Notes under the pieces: generated by a model | Seen by the model: the letters and a program-made list of their open reading frames with translations, nothing else | Database searches by the model: none | What the model was told of the DNA's origin: nothing | Made by a program: the position numbers and the translations under genes | Part shown: positions 60,208 to 64,000 of the stretch, one piece after another | How positions within the stretch are numbered: position 1 is the stretch's first letter | Layout of the letters: every line of letters begins with the position of its first letter | NCBI RefSeq assembly: GCF_044803115.1 | Contig: NZ_CP085224.1 | Location: 558,001 to 622,000, forward strand | Direction of reading: 5' to 3' | Length of the DNA: 64,000 nucleotides | DNA from: Caenispirillum salinarum_A | GTDB lineage: Bacteria; Pseudomonadota; Alphaproteobacteria; Rhodospirillales; Rhodospirillaceae

Positions 60208-60625
60208 GGATCAGAAGGACCCAGTGGGCCCGCTGGACAATGGTGAAGGTCGCCTCCGGCCGCTCCTGCGCGCGCCGGTGGAACCACCGGTGCAGGACCA
60301 GGGGCTCGGCGATGAACAGGACGACCGCAAAGAGGGTCCAGACCAGCACCATGGCGTGCATCCACCAGAACCCGGGATCGGCGAAGCGGTCCCAGGCGTC
60401 CAGGCGCTCGGTCATGTAGAAGCCGCTCAGGCCGGCCAGGGCGACGGAGACCTTGGCGTGGCGGGAGAAGCGCCCCTCCACGGCCTCGAACAGGGCCATC
60501 CGGTCCGCCGGCTCGCCCAGGCGACGCACCGCCGGCAGGATGACGGCCGTCACCATGGCGACGCCGCCGATCCAGTGAACCACGGCCAGGACATGAAGGG
60601 CGCGCGCCCAGGTCAGGTCATCCAT
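60152..60625 (-). CDS. CopD-like integral membrane protein
   Basis: A 157-residue protein with four TM helices (ALHVLAVVHWIGGVAMVTAVIL, VALAGLSGFYM, MVLVWTLFAVVLFIAEPLV, WVLLILSAITVGASVLGA). The early HVLAVVHWIGG histidine pair is like that of CopD/DUF2269-type proteins that handle copper or heme. It lies directly downstream of the nos genes, so copper supply for NosZ is one possibility (inference). No strong ribosome-binding site. Confidence 0.7.
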   Translation of the reverse strand: MDDLTWARALHVLAVVHWIGGVAMVTAVILPAVRRLGEPADRMALFEAVEGRFSRHAKVSVALAGLSGFYMTERLDAWDRFADPGFWWMHAMVLVWTLFAVVLFIAEPLVLHRWFHRRAQERPEATFTIVQRAHWVLLILSAITVGASVLGAHGVLF

Positions 60626-60711
60626 CGCATCCGATCCGAAACAGAAGAGGGGCTGGAGCGGGATGGTAGAAGCCGGGCGCGCCGGTGCAAAGGCTTGCGG
60701 GCGTCCGCCCC

Positions 60712-61617
60712 CTAGGTCTCCACCGCCCAGATCGCCGTCGCGCCGCCGGCGCGAGCCACGCCGTCCCGCCGCGCGGCAGGCATGAGGGCAAGCGCCGTGG
60801 ACAGGGCGTCGGCGGTGGTCGCCGTCGGCGCCTGTACCGTCACGCGGCGGAGCCGGCCGCCGGCGCGGCCCGTCGCAGGGTCCAGGATGTGCCCGCCGCT
60901 GGCCGCCGGCTCGGTGGTGGCGAGCGCCCCCTCCCGCAGCGGCAGGGGCTCGGCATCCGCGCCCGGAGCGACCGTCCACGGACGGCCGTCGGGATGGGGG
61001 CCCAGCGCCCGCGTCTCGCCGAGCGATACAAGGACACCTTCAAGCCCCGCGCCGCGCAGCAGGTCGGCCACGCGATCGGTGACATAGCCCTGGGCGATGC
61101 CGTTGAGGGTCACCGCCATGCCCGGACGGTCGAGCGTGACGCGCGCCGGCTCCACCCGCAGGCCGCGCCAGTCCACCAGCGTCCGCGCCGCAGCGACCTC
61201 CCGCGCCGTCGGCTCGGTGCCCGCCTGGAGATGGCGGGCGCGCAGGGCCCAGAGCGGCTGAACCGTGACGTCGAAAGCGCCGTCGGTCAGGGTCGAGACG
61301 GCGCGCGCCCGGCCCAGGACATCCACCAGTTCCAGGGGCGGCGCGTCCAGGGCGCCGGCGCGGTTCAGCCGCGACAGGGCGCTGCCCGGACGGTAGAGGC
61401 TGAAGACGTCCTCCAGCCGGTCGATCTCGGCCCGCAGGCGCGGCAGCAGGTCCATGGCGGCGGCGGGCAGGATCATCTCGGCCCGGGCACCCATGGCTGT
61501 GCCGGTCCAGCGGCGCAAGCCGGTGCCGGCGCGGGCGGGGACGGCGCCGCCAAGGGCCAGGGCGGCGGCCCCGGTGCCGGCGGCGATGGAGATGAAGCGG
61601 CGCCGGCTCAGGCTCAT
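60712..61617 (-). CDS. nosX: FAD:protein FMN transferase (ApbE/NosX)
   Basis: A 301-residue exported enzyme. A Tat signal (SRRRFISIAAGTGAAALALG) leads the ApbE domain: GTAMGARAEMIL, DVFSLYRPGSALSRLNRAG, DGAFDVTVQPLWAL, NGIAQGYVTDRVADLLRGAG and TTADALSTALALM. It attaches FMN covalently to periplasmic flavoproteins such as NosR. Overlaps nosL by 4 bp. Confidence 0.88.
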   Translation of the reverse strand: MSLSRRRFISIAAGTGAAALALGGAVPARAGTGLRRWTGTAMGARAEMILPAAAMDLLPRLRAEIDRLEDVFSLYRPGSALSRLNRAGALDAPPLELVDVLGRARAVSTLTDGAFDVTVQPLWALRARHLQAGTEPTAREVAAARTLVDWRGLRVEPARVTLDRPGMAVTLNGIAQGYVTDRVADLLRGAGLEGVLVSLGETRALGPHPDGRPWTVAPGADAEPLPLREGALATTEPAASGGHILDPATGRAGGRLRRVTVQAPTATTADALSTALALMPAARRDGVARAGGATAIWAVET

Positions 61618-62153
61618 TTGTGGCCCTCCCCGTGATCCATGTTCATGCCCATGTCCATGCCCTCCTCGGGCGAACTCAGAATGTAGTCGTCGGGGATGTC
61701 GTCCCACATCACCACGTCGCCGCCGCGCTCGCTGGCGAAGGCATCGGCGGCGGACCGGTCCGAGAACGGCACCGGCTCGGGCATGCCCATGCCGCCGCGC
61801 GCGTCGCTGCCGATGACGTAGAAGGCGTCGCGGGCGGGCATCCAGGTATCCGGGGCCTCCCAGCTTTGCGCCGTCGCCATGTCGGAGACGTACATGGCGG
61901 CGATGTCCTTGCTTTCCTCGGGCAGCAGGGTGAAGGCCTTCACGTCGCGCACGGCGGGGAACCACAAGATCTTGCCGTCCTCCAGGTGGATCTGGCCGCG
62001 CGGGCCGTCGTGGTCGACCAGGATCATGCGGCCGAAGTGGGTGATGGCATCGCGTGTCGGCTCAACCGGCGGCGGCGCGTCGGCCGTGGTGGTGCCGTCG
62101 TCGCAGGCGGCGAGCGCGAAGGCCAGCAGGGGAATGGCGATCCAGCGGCGCAT
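61614..62153 (-). CDS. nosL: NosL copper chaperone lipoprotein
   Basis: A 179-residue lipoprotein with lipobox LAAC at about residue 16 (FALAACDDG). The NosL domain has HFGRMILVDHDGPRGQIHLE and the Met-rich GMGMPEPVPFSD. The C-terminal tail GMDMGMNMDHGEGHK is rich in Met and His and should bind Cu(I) for delivery to nitrous oxide reductase. It lies between nosY and nosX as in other denitrifiers. Confidence 0.92.
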   Translation of the reverse strand: MRRWIAIPLLAFALAACDDGTTTADAPPPVEPTRDAITHFGRMILVDHDGPRGQIHLEDGKILWFPAVRDVKAFTLLPEESKDIAAMYVSDMATAQSWEAPDTWMPARDAFYVIGSDARGGMGMPEPVPFSDRSAADAFASERGGDVVMWDDIPDDYILSSPEEGMDMGMNMDHGEGHK

Positions 62154-62155
62154 GA

Positions 62156-62983
62156 TCAGGGTTCCTTCCGCGAAAAAATGGTCCAGGCGACGGCCAGCGG
62201 GGCGGCGATCCATGCGGCCAGCGCAAGCGCGGGCCAGGCGACCGACAGGTCGGCCACCACGGCATCCAGCCCGGCGATGGTGCCGGCGCCCTCAAACCCG
62301 GTCAGGGTCACCAGGCGATAGGCGTCGGCGGGATTGGCGAGCAGCCAGACCGTCAGCGTGTCACCCAGGAAACCCTGGCCGCCCGTCGCCACCAGGGCGC
62401 CCAGAAGGCCCATGTCGTAGAGCACCACCAGGAACAGCCACACGACGACCGCCACGCCGGCGGCGGTTGTGCGCTCGGCCACCGCCACGCTGATGACGTA
62501 GCCGACGGCGACGAAGGCGAGGCCCAGGCCGATGGAGGCCAGCACCAACCCGCCGAAGCTCCACCACTCGGCGGCGGCGGGCGCGGCCTCGGCCGTCAGG
62601 GCGATGGCGACGGCGGCGCTTCCGAAGCCGATGGTGGTGGCAAAGGCCAGGATGGCCGCATGCCCCAGAAACTTGCCCAGCACCACCTGCCAGCGGCTGA
62701 CCGGGTAAGCCAGCATGAGCAGCAGCGTTCCCCGCTCCTTCTCGCCGACGATGGCGTCGAAGCCCAGCAGCAGGGCGATCAGCGGCAGCAGGTAGATGGA
62801 CAGGCTGGACAGCGAGACGATGGTGACCGTCAGCCGCCCCGTTTCCACCGCCCCGAAGGGCGCGCTGCCCACCAGCGCAAGGGCCAGGGCCAGCGCGGCG
62901 AGGATCAGGGTGGCCGCCGCGACCCAGCGGTTGCGCAGGCCCTCGCGGATTTCGCGGCCGGCGATGGTGAGGACGCCGTTCAT
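62156..62983 (-). CDS. nosY: NosY ABC-type permease
   Basis: A 275-residue membrane protein with six TM helices, starting TIAGREIREGLRNRWV; the cytoplasmic loop is GFDAIVGEKERGTLLLMLAYP, as in NosY. It works with NosF and NosD in loading the Cu-S centre of nitrous oxide reductase. 4-bp overlap with nosF. Confidence 0.92.
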   Translation of the reverse strand: MNGVLTIAGREIREGLRNRWVAAATLILAALALALALVGSAPFGAVETGRLTVTIVSLSSLSIYLLPLIALLLGFDAIVGEKERGTLLLMLAYPVSRWQVVLGKFLGHAAILAFATTIGFGSAAVAIALTAEAAPAAAEWWSFGGLVLASIGLGLAFVAVGYVISVAVAERTTAAGVAVVVWLFLVVLYDMGLLGALVATGGQGFLGDTLTVWLLANPADAYRLVTLTGFEGAGTIAGLDAVVADLSVAWPALALAAWIAAPLAVAWTIFSRKEP

Positions 62984-63918
62984 GACAGGGTCTCCTCGTC
63001 CGGGGCGGCGGGACCGCCGAAGTGGGCGTAGACGTCCTCCAGGCTGGGCGGCAGGACGTCCAGGTCCTCCACCATGCTGTCGGAACCGCAGGACAGCCGC
63101 CGCAGCGCCTCCATCTTGCCGGCCACGGGCACGCCCAATTCCACGGACCGGCCGTTGGCACCCAGAACGGTCGCGCCGGCGCCGACCCGATCGGCGGCCT
63201 GCTGCGCCCCGCCCTCGGGCACGCGGACGCGGATGCGCACCGGCAGGCCGGCAGCCTCCTGCAGGCCCCGGAGGGTGTCGCAGGCGACCAGCTTGCCGCC
63301 GCGCATGATGGCGATGCGGTCGGTGCGCAGTTGCAGTTCCGTCAGCACGTGGGAGGACAGCAGAATGGTCACGCCGCGCGCCTTCATCTCTTGCAGGATG
63401 GTGAAGAAGGCCTGCCGCAGCATGGGGTCCAGGCCGGTCGTCGGCTCGTCGAGCAGCAGAAGCCGGGGCTCTCCCAGCAGCGCCTGGGCAAGCCCGAGGC
63501 GCTGGCGCATGCCCTTGGAATAGGTGCGCACGGGTTTCCGCTGGGCATCGGTCAGGCCGACCACCTCCAGCAGCTCCGCCACCTGGGCCTTCGGCGCACC
63601 CTTGAGCCGGGCGTAGAAGGCCAGCGCCTCACGCCCCGTGGAGCCGCCGGTGAAGCTGACGTTTTCCGGCAGGAAGCCGACCGCCCGCCGCGCCGCAGCG
63701 CCACCGCCTTGAGTGCCCAGGACGGACAGCCGCCCGGCGCTGGGGCGGGTCAGGCCCAGCAGCATCTTCATGAGCGTCGTCTTGCCCGCGCCGTTGTGGC
63801 CGAGCAGCGCCAGGAACTCGCCCTCCGGCACCGCCAGCGACAGGCTGTCGACGGCGGTGAAGGCGCCGTAGCGCTTGGTGAGGCCTTCCAGGCGGATGGC
63901 GTCGCGGGTATCGGTCAT
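62980..63918 (-). CDS. nosF: NosF ABC-type ATPase
   Basis: A 312-residue ATPase. Walker A is LLGHNGAGKTTLMKMLLG, signature TYSKGMRQRLGLAQALL, Walker B LLLLDEPTTGLDP, and the switch His is in ILLSSHVL. The last 90 residues are a NosF-type C-terminal extension. Energises NosD/NosY. 4-bp overlap with both neighbours. Confidence 0.93.
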   Translation of the reverse strand: MTDTRDAIRLEGLTKRYGAFTAVDSLSLAVPEGEFLALLGHNGAGKTTLMKMLLGLTRPSAGRLSVLGTQGGGAAARRAVGFLPENVSFTGGSTGREALAFYARLKGAPKAQVAELLEVVGLTDAQRKPVRTYSKGMRQRLGLAQALLGEPRLLLLDEPTTGLDPMLRQAFFTILQEMKARGVTILLSSHVLTELQLRTDRIAIMRGGKLVACDTLRGLQEAAGLPVRIRVRVPEGGAQQAADRVGAGATVLGANGRSVELGVPVAGKMEALRRLSCGSDSMVEDLDVLPPSLEDVYAHFGGPAAPDEETLS

Positions 63919-64000
63919 TGCTCGGGAACCTCCGCCATCTGGGGTGCGGCCGCCTCCGCCGGTGGCTGCATGAGGGGGTAGGGGTCGACCACGCCGCCGG
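63915..64000 (-). CDS. nosD: NosD, C-terminal end (partial)
   Basis: The last 28 codons of a gene running off the window, ending VVDPYPLMQPPAEAAAPQMA before the stop, overlapping nosF by 4 bp. NosD is the periplasmic beta-helix maturation protein that always precedes nosF; the call rests mainly on position and the VVDPYPLM end. Confidence 0.75.
   Translation of the reverse strand, partial: GGVVDPYPLMQPPAEAAAPQMAEVPEQ

Overview
The window is high-GC, densely packed chromosomal DNA with strong ribosome-binding sites. The gene content points to a free-living alphaproteobacterium, probably of the Rhodospirillales (inference): an HWE/HisKA_2 kinase, EcfG-like promoters, a flavocytochrome-c-type sulfide dehydrogenase pair, a nitrous-oxide-reductase maturation cluster, a CsgG-like channel with curlin-like proteins, and a DUF4347 giant adhesin. 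No tRNA, rRNA or CRISPR array was seen.

Layout. 0.1-9.7 kb: stress and small-metabolism genes (a methyltransferase-erythromycin esterase fusion, a solute symporter, an amidase, an ATP-grasp/GNAT/glutamine-amidotransferase cluster, DUF2267, a DEDDh exonuclease), some behind EcfG-like promoters. 10.2-12 kb: a sensor kinase whose partner response regulator is broken by an internal deletion. 12.0-19.6 kb: a transposon graveyard. A complete IS66 element abuts an IS3-family remnant. That remnant is split by an IS110 element, which is itself split by an IS21 element with a 7-bp target duplication; removing each insertion restores the reading frame of the gene below it. 19.6-25 kb: a double-kinase hybrid sensor, a receiver-only regulator and a heme-type diguanylate cyclase. 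25.5-29.8 kb: a potassium channel, sulfide dehydrogenase subunits and an M24 hydrolase without the usual metal ligands.

30-45 kb is the most interesting region. It carries two paralogous secreted proteins with three curlin-like repeats each, a third with one repeat, a CsgG-like lipoprotein with a DUF4384 domain, small secreted proteins in the same operon, a secreted caspase/FGE-sulfatase protein and an OmpA-like protein. Embedded among them are a CHASE2 nucleotidyl cyclase, a CRP/FNR regulator and a cyclic-nucleotide-binding MscS channel. Six promoters share a 14-bp palindrome (consensus GTGaACCGGTTCAC). Each lies exactly 32 bp centre-to-centre upstream of a -10-like hexamer, the geometry of class II CRP-type activation. 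I propose a self-contained cyclic-nucleotide or quorum-type (LuxR solo at 45.1 kb) regulon controlling surface amyloid and envelope proteins.

46-54 kb is one 2593-residue adhesin with a lower-GC N-terminal stretch. 54-60 kb holds 2-oxoacid dehydrogenase E1 subunits, a hemerythrin-like protein, two flavin-reductase-fold proteins and a MATE exporter. 60-64 kb is a nos maturation cluster in the order D(partial)-F-Y-L-X on the minus strand.
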